From NCBI RefSeq assembly GCF_014384885.1, contig NZ_JACRST010000045.1, positions 1-7,576 on the forward strand: a DNA stretch of 7,576 nt, read 5' to 3'. Both the position numbers and the translations under genes were made by a program. The notes beneath the pieces were generated by a model, which was given only the letters and a program-made list of their open reading frames with translations, made no database searches and was not told the origin of the DNA. The stretch is from Ligaoa zhengdingensis (GTDB lineage: Bacteria; Bacillota; Clostridia; Oscillospirales; Ruminococcaceae). Positions 1 to 6,700 of the stretch are shown here, piece by piece (positions within the stretch are counted from its first letter, which is position 1; each line of letters starts with the position of its first letter).

Positions 1-3000
1 TCCGCGTCCGCTTTCGCAATCACTGCCTTCGCTTCTTCCAGCGCTTTCTCAAGCTCCGCCCAGCTCTCGGCCGTGTACCCGCTCTCCTCGTACTTCCCGT
101 CGATCGCTTCCACCAGTTCTTTCAATGCAGCTTTGTCGACGTCCGAGGGAATTTCGGAAGAACTCCTCAACACCACAGAAACCTCCGCCTTGGCAGGAAC
201 CGCAAACTCCACATCGGTTTCCCCGTTTAGGGTAATGGCATCGATCTTTTCGCCCTCGATCAAGAGATCGTAGGCGCCGTCAAGTCCCTCGACAGAAAGC
301 CGGGTCGTATGCATATCCCCGGTGATGTTATTGATGATGAAAGAAATTTTACTGCGATCGTCCTTTACCGTAACACTGCTAAAATTATCCCGGTTCAGTA
401 TCATATGTAACTTCTGGACGGTCAGCAGATGGTATCTCTGATTGATGCCGTCCATCGGCTGTACGGTGGTAACCTCATTGGCAGCATCGCGTTGCATCGT
501 GCCGCCGTAGGTGAACAGGCCGAAGATAGGGTCATCCACCACAACGGTGGCAGCGGAACGCATGCCTCCCGCGATACCGCTGTCGTTTTCTCCGTCGAAT
601 CTCCAGGGGCCACGGTTCTCATTGAATCCCAGCCAGGTAGTGGCATTTTTCAGCGGCTGGAACGCCCAGGCGAGCGCTCCCTCGTTAGCCTCGCTCCCAT
701 ACCACGGATAGTCCTCGCCGGTATTGAACAGCGCATAGGGGGCCAGATAGGACGCATATGCGATGCGCATATCCTCGGCGGGAGTTTCGGAGTAGTACTG
801 TGCGTAGTCCATCAGGCCCCACCCGCCGAGCTGTGTCATATAGCTGAGGGAATAGGGTGTTCCCCTCATGTCGCTGCCCAGCAGATAGTATGCCGGCTCT
901 ACCATCGCGCGACTGCCCTGATTGGCCTGAATCTCTCGCTTCATAAAGTGATATACGTCGTCCTTGTCCACATCGGTGTGGGATCGGTATCCTCCCTGCC
1001 CCGGACCGTTTAGGTTTTTATCATAGAAATCGTTTTCTCCACCGGAGATGTCGTGCTCCATGCCGTACTTCGCAATCGCGTGAGTCGATTCAAAGGCCGT
1101 CGTGTCGTATGCCATCTCGGACCCAAAGGGATAAGGATCGTCGTACACCATAAATTTGACCTTGGTTTCCCAGTTGGAGCGTAGATCGTCGGCCCATTCA
1201 GTCTTGCCCTCCCGCTCCAGCGCGTCGATCAGGAAGGTGATGTTGACCTCGTGGAAGTTTCCTTGCTTGAACGCCCAGTCACACCACCCGTTGAAATTCC
1301 ACCCTTTCATATAGATGTTGTACGGGATGCTGTAGAACGCCATCGCCGTATGATAGGCGCGTTCCAGATAGCCGTCCGCATCCAGATAATTGACCATCTC
1401 CGGGTAGTTCTCCGCGATGGTATACATATTGTAGTAGAGCTGAATCATGTGTGTGTAGTCGAAGCTGCGCCACATACGGCCCGCTCCATGTCCGCCGTTG
1501 CCATCTGGCCCCAGATCGGGCACACCGCTGTCGGCTGGGCGGTTGAGCCACCACGCATCCGAACCGTACATTCCGTAGGCCCACTCGCTTTGCGGATCAT
1601 CCGGTGTGCGCTGGAGCCCGCCCCACACAAAGTTCTCCAGATAATATTCGATGTTTGCAATCTGCTCTGCGTCGGGGTAGACCATATTGAGCTGCGCCAT
1701 GGTGGGCGCTTTGCACAGAGTGGGGTCATCCGAACCGGAAACCGCGTACATATGCAGCCCCATGGTGTTCTCCGGGGTCGTCATCTGTTCCCGCTCCATG
1801 CTCCACTGAGAGAACAGGCCGTCATACACCTTGCTCTCATCCTTCACCTGCTGGTTCCGGCTGATAAAATCGGTTCGGCTTTTGAGCAGCTGTTCGATCG
1901 GCTTGGTATAGAAAAACTCGAGATGGATCTGTTTGCCGTCGCCAAAATTGACGGTGATTTTGTTTTCGCCTACCTTGCCGAACTCGAGCTCATAGATGGA
2001 ATATTCGCCGCTCGGGTCGAGCTCATCGATTACAGTCTCGTCGGGATATTCCGCCTCGACCGAATCGATACCCAACATAGAACGCACGGCGATTTTCGCC
2101 TTGAGGCCCTCGGGGATGGTCATACCGGGGACCACCTGCACGTCGATGCTGTTTTCATACAGCACCTCGCGCATTTCTTCCAGATCCTCGGCCCAGAAGA
2201 ACTCAAAGCTATAGCTCTTGTCACCGCCCGCGGGCACCACGCCGGAGGTGTGTTCCTGCCGCCAGGTGCCGGGGGTATTGGGCCCAGTATAACCCGAATG
2301 GACATATGCCTTTAAAAAGTCGCTCAGATAGCCGGTGCCATCTATCGGCGCAAGATATTCCAATTTGGTGTTCTCACCCGGCAGCATCAACAAATAGGGA
2401 CCGGTGCCGTCCGGATGGGATGCATAGATGAACGAACCCTCCTGCGAGACAAAATAGTGCGGGAACACCCGTTGGGTCTGGGTGACTTCCTGATTCCCCT
2501 CCACCCATGCGTTGTTGAGCGGCAGCGGCAACGCCAGGTCTCCCAACGTGATATCCACCGCGGAGGAGTTCTCCAGCCGCACGGTCAGTTCCAGGGCATC
2601 CCGGCCGTTTACTTGGCGGGTCTCATACTGCTGCGTGACGTTCAGGCCGCAGGGCAGGTTACTGTAGGCAACCTCCTTGCCGCTTGCCAGGTCGGACACG
2701 ACCGGGGTCAAATCCTGTGTTTTTACTACAGCCCAATCCTCGCGGGAAAGCTGGGTCCAGGAACCGAATTCTCCCGGGATCCAGTTCAAGTCCTGTTTAA
2801 AATTGTCGGAGAACCTGTCGTTCAGCTCAAACTGGCTGAAAATTGCGCTGCCGTTGTAGGCCATATAACCCGCGTAGCCCTCCTCGATGGGTTGCGGATC
2901 GGTGTAATCGATGACCAGCTCATCATTTACATACACCTTGATATTGCTGCCCATAGTCTCGACCTTCACCTGATAGTCCCTATCCCGCACGATCGCCCCC

Positions 3001-4076
3001 GCCTGGGGTGTGACCGGCTCGACCAGCCAGGGATAATCCCGGCCCTGGGGTTTCATCAGGTAGACCTTGCCGGTGGACGCATTGATGGATGCAAAGTAAC
3101 ATGTAAAGGTGGAGGCTGTCACATCAGTACCCGAAGCCTTCACGGCCAGGCCCGCCTCCTGCCCGGAGGTGATGCGGATACTAGAGGTAACGGAGGTGTC
3201 TTGGAATCCCGCGCTCTGGTCGATCGGCAGGGTCTTGTAGCTCCAATCTCCGCCGAAGGTCTTGCCGTGTTCCTCAAGATTTGACTCTTCAAACACCACG
3301 TTGCCCTGCGCATCGGAGATCTTCACGTTGGAGAAGCAGCCGGAACCGTTGTAGGTGCGGAATCCAAAGCTGCCCGCATCGGTGTAAACCGGCACGCCGT
3401 CCGGGGTCTCGGCGTCGGTCACATCGATCACCTTGACGCCGTCCAGATAAATCTTGATGTTGGCGCCAACCGCTTCCACCTTGAGGCGGTAGGGTCTGTT
3501 ATACTCCCGGTTAAAACTGTAAGCCGCGCTGTTGCCCATCACGTAGGGGAAATCAATCCCCTGCGTTTTCAGCAGTTGCAGCTTATTGCCAAAAATTCCA
3601 ATGTAATATCCCACCAGGCCCTGTGGCGACTGGCCGAATTCGCCTGCGCGAAACACCAGCCCCGCTTCCGAACCGGACAGCGGTGTAATGGTAGCTTCGT
3701 ATGTAAAATCCGCCAGCTGGACATCCTGAATCTCGAAAGCGCCGCCTCCGTTGGAACTGCCGACCGCGCCGAAGTCGCGCCCCGCGTTGTACAGAGCAAT
3801 CGCGTTTTGCGTTCCCACTTCGATCTGATAGCCGCTCAGTTCACTCGCATTGTTGTAGGCGAGTTCCAGATTTCCGAGGCGGTAACCCCGGTCGTTGCGA
3901 ACAAAATTGGTCTGTGTGGGGTCGCCCACGCGCTGAAGGGTACTCAGACCGCCGTTGGTGATTTCAAACTGGAAATCACTGTCGACAGAGACGGCAAAGG
4001 ATACGGTTGTCGGAAAGGTCGCCAGCATCACGGCGGACGCCAGCAATGCAACTGCTTTTTTCAAATGAGATGTCAT
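1..4076 (-). CDS. Large secreted DUF5695-like carbohydrate-active protein with two LamG-like modules and FIVAR tail (3' end off window)
   Basis: The frame is open from ATG at 4076 to the left edge (1358 codons, no stop), so the C-terminus is missing. AAGGAGG at 4083-4089, 6 nt upstream, fixes the start; an in-frame GTG at 4139 would add 21 basic residues but has no spaced ribosome site. Visible parts: signal peptide 1-28 (KK, hydrophobic core, cleavage near SFA/V); an opening segment 32-80 with NGGLSTLQRVGDPTQTNFV, which recalls the start of DUF5695 proteins; two related beta-sandwich modules at about 112-259 and 268-420 (LamG/DUF1080-like); a second beta region about 455-720 with GDLALPLPLNN; an aromatic-rich region about 730-1190 (WWLNRP, HEVNITFLIDALE, GGWGLMDYAQYY, WYGSEANEGALAW) suggesting an alpha/alpha barrel; a small beta domain; and a FIVAR start from about 1313 (TAESWAELEKALEEAKAV). 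Family knowledge suggests a polysaccharide-degrading exoenzyme, but substrate and catalytic residues are not known to me. The DUF5695 name is from memory of family motifs. The gene avoids TTA, CTA and TCA codons over long stretches. Confidence 0.85.
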   Translation of the reverse strand, partial: MTSHLKKAVALLASAVMLATFPTTVSFAVSVDSDFQFEITNGGLSTLQRVGDPTQTNFVRNDRGYRLGNLELAYNNASELSGYQIEVGTQNAIALYNAGRDFGAVGSSNGGGAFEIQDVQLADFTYEATITPLSGSEAGLVFRAGEFGQSPQGLVGYYIGIFGNKLQLLKTQGIDFPYVMGNSAAYSFNREYNRPYRLKVEAVGANIKIYLDGVKVIDVTDAETPDGVPVYTDAGSFGFRTYNGSGCFSNVKISDAQGNVVFEESNLEEHGKTFGGDWSYKTLPIDQSAGFQDTSVTSSIRITSGQEAGLAVKASGTDVTASTFTCYFASINASTGKVYLMKPQGRDYPWLVEPVTPQAGAIVRDRDYQVKVETMGSNIKVYVNDELVIDYTDPQPIEEGYAGYMAYNGSAIFSQFELNDRFSDNFKQDLNWIPGEFGSWTQLSREDWAVVKTQDLTPVVSDLASGKEVAYSNLPCGLNVTQQYETRQVNGRDALELTVRLENSSAVDITLGDLALPLPLNNAWVEGNQEVTQTQRVFPHYFVSQEGSFIYASHPDGTGPYLLMLPGENTKLEYLAPIDGTGYLSDFLKAYVHSGYTGPNTPGTWRQEHTSGVVPAGGDKSYSFEFFWAEDLEEMREVLYENSIDVQVVPGMTIPEGLKAKIAVRSMLGIDSVEAEYPDETVIDELDPSGEYSIYELEFGKVGENKITVNFGDGKQIHLEFFYTKPIEQLLKSRTDFISRNQQVKDESKVYDGLFSQWSMEREQMTTPENTMGLHMYAVSGSDDPTLCKAPTMAQLNMVYPDAEQIANIEYYLENFVWGGLQRTPDDPQSEWAYGMYGSDAWWLNRPADSGVPDLGPDGNGGHGAGRMWRSFDYTHMIQLYYNMYTIAENYPEMVNYLDADGYLERAYHTAMAFYSIPYNIYMKGWNFNGWCDWAFKQGNFHEVNITFLIDALEREGKTEWADDLRSNWETKVKFMVYDDPYPFGSEMAYDTTAFESTHAIAKYGMEHDISGGENDFYDKNLNGPGQGGYRSHTDVDKDDVYHFMKREIQANQGSRAMVEPAYYLLGSDMRGTPYSLSYMTQLGGWGLMDYAQYYSETPAEDMRIAYASYLAPYALFNTGEDYPWYGSEANEGALAWAFQPLKNATTWLGFNENRGPWRFDGENDSGIAGGMRSAATVVVDDPIFGLFTYGGTMQRDAANEVTTVQPMDGINQRYHLLTVQKLHMILNRDNFSSVTVKDDRSKISFIINNITGDMHTTRLSVEGLDGAYDLLIEGEKIDAITLNGETDVEFAVPAKAEVSVVLRSSSEIPSDVDKAALKELVEAIDGKYEESGYTAESWAELEKALEEAKAVIAKADA

Positions 4077-4165
4077 CTTTTTCCTCCTTGTCTTTGAATC
4101 CCTTTTTTGCTCCTTTTGTAACTGCGGTTTCTTTTTCACCTCGATTTATAATTTAATTATATCCA

Positions 4166-4230
4166 GTTTAACATGTTTAACGGGGAAAATATTTATATTT
4201 ATTTAACATCAATATATAATTATTTAACAT
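4166..4230. repeat. Three TTTAACAT repeats and a 16-bp imperfect dyad over the promoter
   Basis: The octamer TTTAACAT occurs exactly at 4167-4174, 4202-4209 and 4223-4230. The last lies between the -35 and -10 elements, the middle one at the expected transcription start, the first about 35 bp further downstream. The first copy is also the left half of the dyad GTTTAACATGTTTAAC (4166-4181, 7 of 8 pairs symmetric), which also reads as two direct GTTTAAC copies 9 bp apart. The placement fits binding sites for a repressor of the large secreted gene. The region is AT-rich, so chance recurrence cannot be excluded; no regulator can be named. Confidence 0.4.
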
Positions 4231-4239
4231 TTTTGTCAA
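4211..4239 (-). promoter_or_regulatory. Sigma-A-type promoter of the large secreted-protein gene
   Basis: On the minus strand a perfect -35 TTGACA (4234-4239) is followed after exactly 17 bp by TATATT (4211-4216, 5 of 6 to consensus). Transcription would start near 4204, giving a purine-rich leader of roughly 130 nt before the ATG at 4076. This is the best promoter match in the window. Confidence 0.7.
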
Positions 4240-4401
4240 ACAATTTCATTCGTTGAGTCAATTTCACTATCTGTCGGCAAATGCACCAAAAGACATTTCG
4301 ATAGACGACATCGCATCAATTTCTATCCGCCCATACCCTCTTCTTTCTCTGAATATGTCATCTGAATCGCCTGTGGATGCCGCGGTTGGAAGAACTTACT
4401 T

Positions 4402-4431
4402 TTGCATTCTAGGGATAAAACCAGTTACAAT
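4402..4431 (+). promoter_or_regulatory. Weak candidate promoter for the LysM-CAP gene
   Basis: TTGCAT (4402-4407) and TACAAT (4426-4431) are 18 bp apart. The -10 is 5 of 6 to consensus, the -35 only 3 of 6. It would start transcription about 40 nt upstream of the ATG at 4480. The rest of 4240-4401 shows no gene: the one open frame there starts at TTG without a ribosome site. A sporulation sigma factor is possible for this kind of gene, but I see no clear match. Confidence 0.3.
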
Positions 4432-4479
4432 GGAATGGCCCTTTGCCGGGCGAATACTGAACGAAGGGAGCTAATTAAG

Positions 4480-5079
4480 ATGAAAAAATTAGCAGCAACT
4501 TCTTTGGCGGTGCTTATGCTGGCTGCAACCGCAATCCCCGCCTTTGGTCTTTCTCATACAGTTGTGAAAGGCGATACCATGTGGAAACTCGCCGTCAAAT
4601 ATCAGGTCGGCACCAGTGAGATCATCAGCGCCAACCCGCAGATTTCAAATCCCGATCTCATCTATCCCGGTCAGTCCTTGACCATTCCTCAGGTCGATTT
4701 CTCCGTTTCCTCGTTTGAGAGCGAAGTGATCCGGCTGGTAAACGAGATTCGCACACAAAATGGGCTGAAAGCGCTGACCGCGAATTGGGAGCTCTCTCGC
4801 GTGGCCCGCTACAAATCGCAGGATATGGTGGACAACCGTTACTTCTCTCACACCAGCCCGACCTATGGTAGTCCCTTCCAAATGATTAAAGCGTTCGGCC
4901 TCTCTTACCGCACCGCCGGCGAAAACATCGCCTATGGCCAGTCGACCCCGCGTGCTGTTGTCAACGCCTGGATGAATTCCAGCGGCCACCGCGCCAACAT
5001 TCTCAATGCCTCCTATACTCAAATCGGTGTGGGGTATGTCGCCAAAGGGCACTACTGGACACAGATGTTCATCGGCTGA
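4480..5079 (+). CDS. Secreted LysM-CAP (SCP/PR1-like) domain protein
   Basis: The product has 199 residues. ATG at 4480 is chosen because GAAGGGAG (4463-4470) lies about 10 nt upstream and a typical signal peptide begins there (MKKLAATSLAVLMLAATAIP, cleavage near AFG at 21-23); the open frame continues back to 4402, but that stretch is not signal-like. LysM at about 26-70: HTVVKGDTMWKLAVKYQVG, then NPDLIYPGQSLTIP; it should bind the glycan of peptidoglycan or spore cortex. The CAP domain spans about 80-199 with the family's conserved pocket residues visible: His124 (YFSH), Glu148 (GENIAYG), His170 (SGHRANIL), ending in YWTQMFIG. The layout resembles B. subtilis YkwD-type and clostridial spore-coat-associated CAP proteins, whose biochemical role is unsettled. 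It is monocistronic, divergent from the large secreted gene and closed by a terminator. Length and motifs are complete; the family call is sure, the function is not. Confidence 0.93.
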   Translation: MKKLAATSLAVLMLAATAIPAFGLSHTVVKGDTMWKLAVKYQVGTSEIISANPQISNPDLIYPGQSLTIPQVDFSVSSFESEVIRLVNEIRTQNGLKALTANWELSRVARYKSQDMVDNRYFSHTSPTYGSPFQMIKAFGLSYRTAGENIAYGQSTPRAVVNAWMNSSGHRANILNASYTQIGVGYVAKGHYWTQMFIG

Positions 5080-5117
5080 ATCTGATCCTATATCCAAACG
5101 CAACCGAAGTGCAAAAA

Positions 5118-5159
5118 CCTCATGAACGGGCTATGTCCTGCCTGTTCATGAGGGTTTTT
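5118..5159 (+). terminator. Rho-independent terminator after LysM-CAP gene
   Basis: Arms CCTCATGAACGGGC (5118-5131) and GCCTGTTCATGAGG (5140-5153) pair over 14 positions with a single G-U, with an 8-nt loop. TTTTT follows at 5155-5159. An A-run before the left arm (5113-5117) would let it also act on minus-strand transcripts. It lies 38 nt after the stop codon. Confidence 0.9.
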
Positions 5160-5460
5160 ATTGTGAAAAACATAAACAATTGAGAACCAAGCTGCCAATC
5201 GCTGCGAGGACACTGATAGCCAACCAGATGAGTGAAGCGCAACCTTTGGCGCAAAATGACGAAGTTTGCCGGAAATTTTGACTGCAATATAGTTCCATAC
5301 TGCGATTATATGGATATCTCTTTCCTAATCTTTTCCAGAGTAAAAAACTGGAGTTCCAAACACCCTGAAAATTTATTAGAATCATATCAAAAAGAACTAT
5401 CATTCCTGTACGAAGGGGGAGAGTTTCGATACGATTGAAATTGTATCGGAGGGAACGATA
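5160..5460. other. Gene-poor spacer upstream of first XRE gene
   Basis: No convincing gene is seen. A plus-strand GTG frame (5232-5438) lacks a ribosome site. A minus-strand frame (5158-5403) ends in a hydrophobic stretch of about 22 residues (LIWLAISVLAAIGSLVLNCL) that could span a membrane, but no start in it has a spaced ribosome site. A weak promoter pair for the XRE gene, TTCCAA (5354-5359), 17 bp, TAGAAT (5377-5382), lies toward the right end; only the -10 is close to consensus. Confidence 0.4.
5425..5450. promoter_or_regulatory. Inverted repeat before first XRE gene, candidate operator
   Basis: The core arms GATACGATT (5428-5436) and AATTGTATC (5439-5447) pair with one G-T mismatch across a 2-nt centre, and flanking bases extend the symmetry. 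It sits just before the GGAGGG ribosome site (5448-5453). XRE-type repressors commonly regulate themselves through such dyads; binding here is inference. Confidence 0.4.
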
Positions 5461-5697
5461 GTGCTGAAAGAACGGTTCGGTAAAAATTTAAAACATCAAA
5501 GAGAACAACGTAAATTAACGCAAGAAATGGCGGCAGAACTGTGCGACTTGAGTTCCAGATATTGGGGAAAGATTGAACGGGGGGATGCCGCAGCATCTAT
5601 TGATACGATAGAAAAAGTTTCTATCGGGATGAACATAAGCGTTGAGGAGTTGTTAAAAGAAGATGTTCTGGATGAAAGCGACAAATCGGTTCAATAA
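5461..5697 (+). CDS. XRE-family (Cro/C1-type HTH) transcriptional regulator, 78 aa
   Basis: The protein is essentially a single HTH_3 domain at about residues 6-65, a size typical of stand-alone DNA-binding repressors. The helix-turn-helix reads RKLTQEMAAELCDLSSRYWGKIERG: turn helix TQEMAAEL (20-27), recognition helix with SSRYWGKIE (31-39), followed by TIEKVSIGMNISVEELL. A short acidic tail follows (DVLDESDKS), with no ligand or peptidase domain. It starts with GTG, supported by GGAGGG 7 nt upstream; the next in-frame ATG would cut off the helix-turn-helix. An imperfect hairpin just after the stop (5696-5716) may be a weak terminator, so it may be transcribed apart from the next gene 137 nt downstream. 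Targets are unknown; autoregulation through the dyad at 5425-5450 is plausible. Confidence 0.88.
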   Translation: MLKERFGKNLKHQREQRKLTQEMAAELCDLSSRYWGKIERGDAAASIDTIEKVSIGMNISVEELLKEDVLDESDKSVQ

Positions 5698-5797
5698 GGG
5701 AAGTTTATCTTTCCTTTCTGGCTGATCGGAATGGCAATCCAACCAAAAAATGTAACAAAATCCCACAAATCGCTAATATATCGGCTGGTGTGATAGG

Positions 5798-5835
5798 TAA
5801 ATTATCCCTTATAATTTTAAAGGAGGGATAATTTA
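5798..5835. promoter_or_regulatory. 12-bp perfect inverted repeat spanning -10 box and ribosome site of second XRE gene
   Basis: TAAATTATCCCT (5798-5809) and AGGGATAATTTA (5824-5835) are perfectly complementary, separated by 14 nt. The spacer holds a consensus -10 TATAAT (5810-5815) and the start of the ribosome site AAAGGAGG (5819-5826); the right arm covers the rest of that site and the first base of the start codon. No good -35 is seen 16-18 bp upstream. As DNA it could be an autorepressor operator; as RNA, if transcription starts upstream, it would hide the ribosome site. Confidence 0.6.
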
Positions 5836-6062
5836 TGACCGAAAGTGAAAGAGTGGGATCCCGAATCAAGGCGATGCGTAAGCAGTGCGGCTATACGCAG
5901 GAAAAGGTGGCAAATGATTTATTCATAAGCCAGTCTTACCTGAGGCTCATTGAGCATGGTAAAGCCAATCCGAGCATCAACATGGTGGAAAAGATCACCT
6001 CTTATCTGGAGGCTGCGCTCAATGGCTCAGCAGGAGAGGAGGTGTTTAGTTTAGATGAATAA
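5835..6062 (+). CDS. XRE-family (Cro/C1-type HTH) transcriptional regulator, 75 aa
   Basis: Single HTH_3 domain: GSRIKAMRKQCGYTQEKVAN at about 8-27, recognition region ISQSYLRLIEHGKANPSI at 31-48, then a last helix MVEKITSYLEAAL. A short acidic tail ends the protein. ATG at 5835 has AAAGGAGG 8 nt upstream. It differs clearly in sequence from the first XRE protein, so the two are not a recent duplication. Its last 8 nt (ATGAATAA) overlap the start of the DUF6514-like gene, so the two are almost certainly translated from one message. The inverted repeat over its promoter and ribosome site suggests self-repression. Target genes are unknown; the overlapping partner is the first candidate for a functional link. 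Confidence 0.9.
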   Translation: MTESERVGSRIKAMRKQCGYTQEKVANDLFISQSYLRLIEHGKANPSINMVEKITSYLEAALNGSAGEEVFSLDE

Positions 6063-6294
6063 TATCTGGAATTATCAAGCGGTCTGGGAAACTCAATATA
6101 GGCCAGAGTTGGGGCAATATCGTACATGCGGGATTCAAGCAAGCAGAAAGATGATGCGTGGATGGGAACCAATTGAGTTGCTTCACGATGTAACAGTTTC
6201 AAACCGGTTTGCAGAGAAAATAGCAAAACGATTCAGCCTCTACCAGCTTTCGCCCCTCCATCTCAAAGATGCAGTAGAAGATATGCTTCCCTGA
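6055..6294 (+). CDS. DUF6514-like small protein, 79 aa
   Basis: The pattern matches what I remember of DUF6514, a family of short soluble clostridial proteins: an early YRPELGQYRTCGIQ strand region, LLHDVTVSNRFAEKIAKRF in the middle, and the hallmark C-terminal LSPLHLKDAVEDML. No signal peptide or membrane segment is present. The start overlaps the XRE stop by 8 nt and has a full AGGAGGTG site (6037-6044) inside the upstream gene, 10 nt away, which argues strongly that this small frame is translated. A terminator follows 16 nt after the stop. The function of the family is unknown to me; co-translation with an XRE regulator suggests a regulatory accessory or a regulated product. A toxin-antitoxin role is possible but nothing in the protein marks it as a toxin. 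Confidence 0.8.
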   Translation: MNNIWNYQAVWETQYRPELGQYRTCGIQASRKMMRGWEPIELLHDVTVSNRFAEKIAKRFSLYQLSPLHLKDAVEDMLP

Positions 6295-6309
6295 GCACTA
6301 GTCCCCCTT

Positions 6310-6347
6310 GGGCTGTGGTACTTTTTTAAAGTGCCACGGCCCTTTTT
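6310..6347 (+). terminator. Rho-independent terminator closing the XRE-DUF6514 unit
   Basis: GGGCTGTGGTACT (6310-6322) pairs with AGTGCCACGGCCC (6330-6342) with two G-U pairs. The stem can extend by two T-A pairs into the loop. TTTTT follows at 6343-6347. Confidence 0.9.
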
Positions 6348-6391
6348 AATGTTTAATTGGGAGGATCAGGCGGTAACTTTAGACTTTGGAC

Positions 6392-6545
6392 CTATTTTCC
6401 TCCCTTCGCCATCCCGCGTGCATCGCCGTCTCCATCTATCTTCGCCCCACAAGCCCAGATGGGTTTTGTATTTCCATCCCCTGGATCACCTGATCGCATA
6501 ATTCCGCCGCTGGTCGGTGTATTGCCGCCTGATATGGCTTTTCAT
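6392..6545 (-). pseudogene. Candidate Gly/Asp-rich micro-ORF, out of frame with its start by one base
   Basis: A minus-strand ATG at 6545 has GGGGGAG shortly upstream (about 6549-6555) and a promoter beyond it, yet it opens only a 19-codon basic frame. Removing one A from the AAAA run right after the ATG would instead read into a 49-codon frame ending at TAG 6392: KAISGGNTPTSGGIMRSG, then a Gly/Asp-rich part containing GNTKPIWACGAKIDGDGD and ending MAKGGK. Without a shift, translation could begin only at the internal ATG at 6499 (35 aa), which has a poor ribosome site. Possible readings are a decayed gene, a base-call error, or slippage on the A run. I do not recognise the peptide; no function is proposed. 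Confidence 0.3.
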
Positions 6546-6563
6546 TTTGTCTCCCCCTCATCT

Positions 6564-6592
6564 TTTATATTTTTTATAAACCTTTGTCTAAA
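6564..6592 (-). promoter_or_regulatory. Candidate promoter for the Gly-rich micro-ORF
   Basis: On the minus strand TTTAGA (6587-6592, 4 of 6) and TATAAA (6564-6569, 5 of 6) are 17 bp apart, in a locally AT-rich segment. The expected start is a few bases before GGGGGAG, giving a very short leader to the ATG at 6545. Confidence 0.4.
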
Positions 6593-6700
6593 TTAACTCC
6601 AAGTATTTAGATGTCGATCTATCCTAGTTGACGCGAATTTCGTACAGGATTGGCACATGATTTTAGATGCTTATCCAGGCACGTCCATACATGCAAAAAG

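Noticed and set aside
429..4097. Long plus-strand open frames (429-1013, 1251-2315, 2415-3284, 3576-4097).
   Set aside because: They lie in the mirror codon register of the large minus-strand gene and stay open because that gene avoids CTA, TTA and TCA. They lack ribosome sites and protein-like motifs, while the minus frame has a signal peptide, repeats and domain motifs.
4174..4191. A CcpA cre-like site near the promoter of the large gene.
   Set aside because: The spacing between TG and CG is one base too long and the closing CA is missing.
4253..4474. Plus-strand 73-codon frame ahead of the LysM-CAP gene.
   Set aside because: It starts at TTG without a ribosome site, has no recognisable motif and overlaps the promoter region.
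4402..4479. Upstream extension of the LysM-CAP protein by 26 residues.
   Set aside because: The ribosome site and the signal peptide both place the start at 4480.
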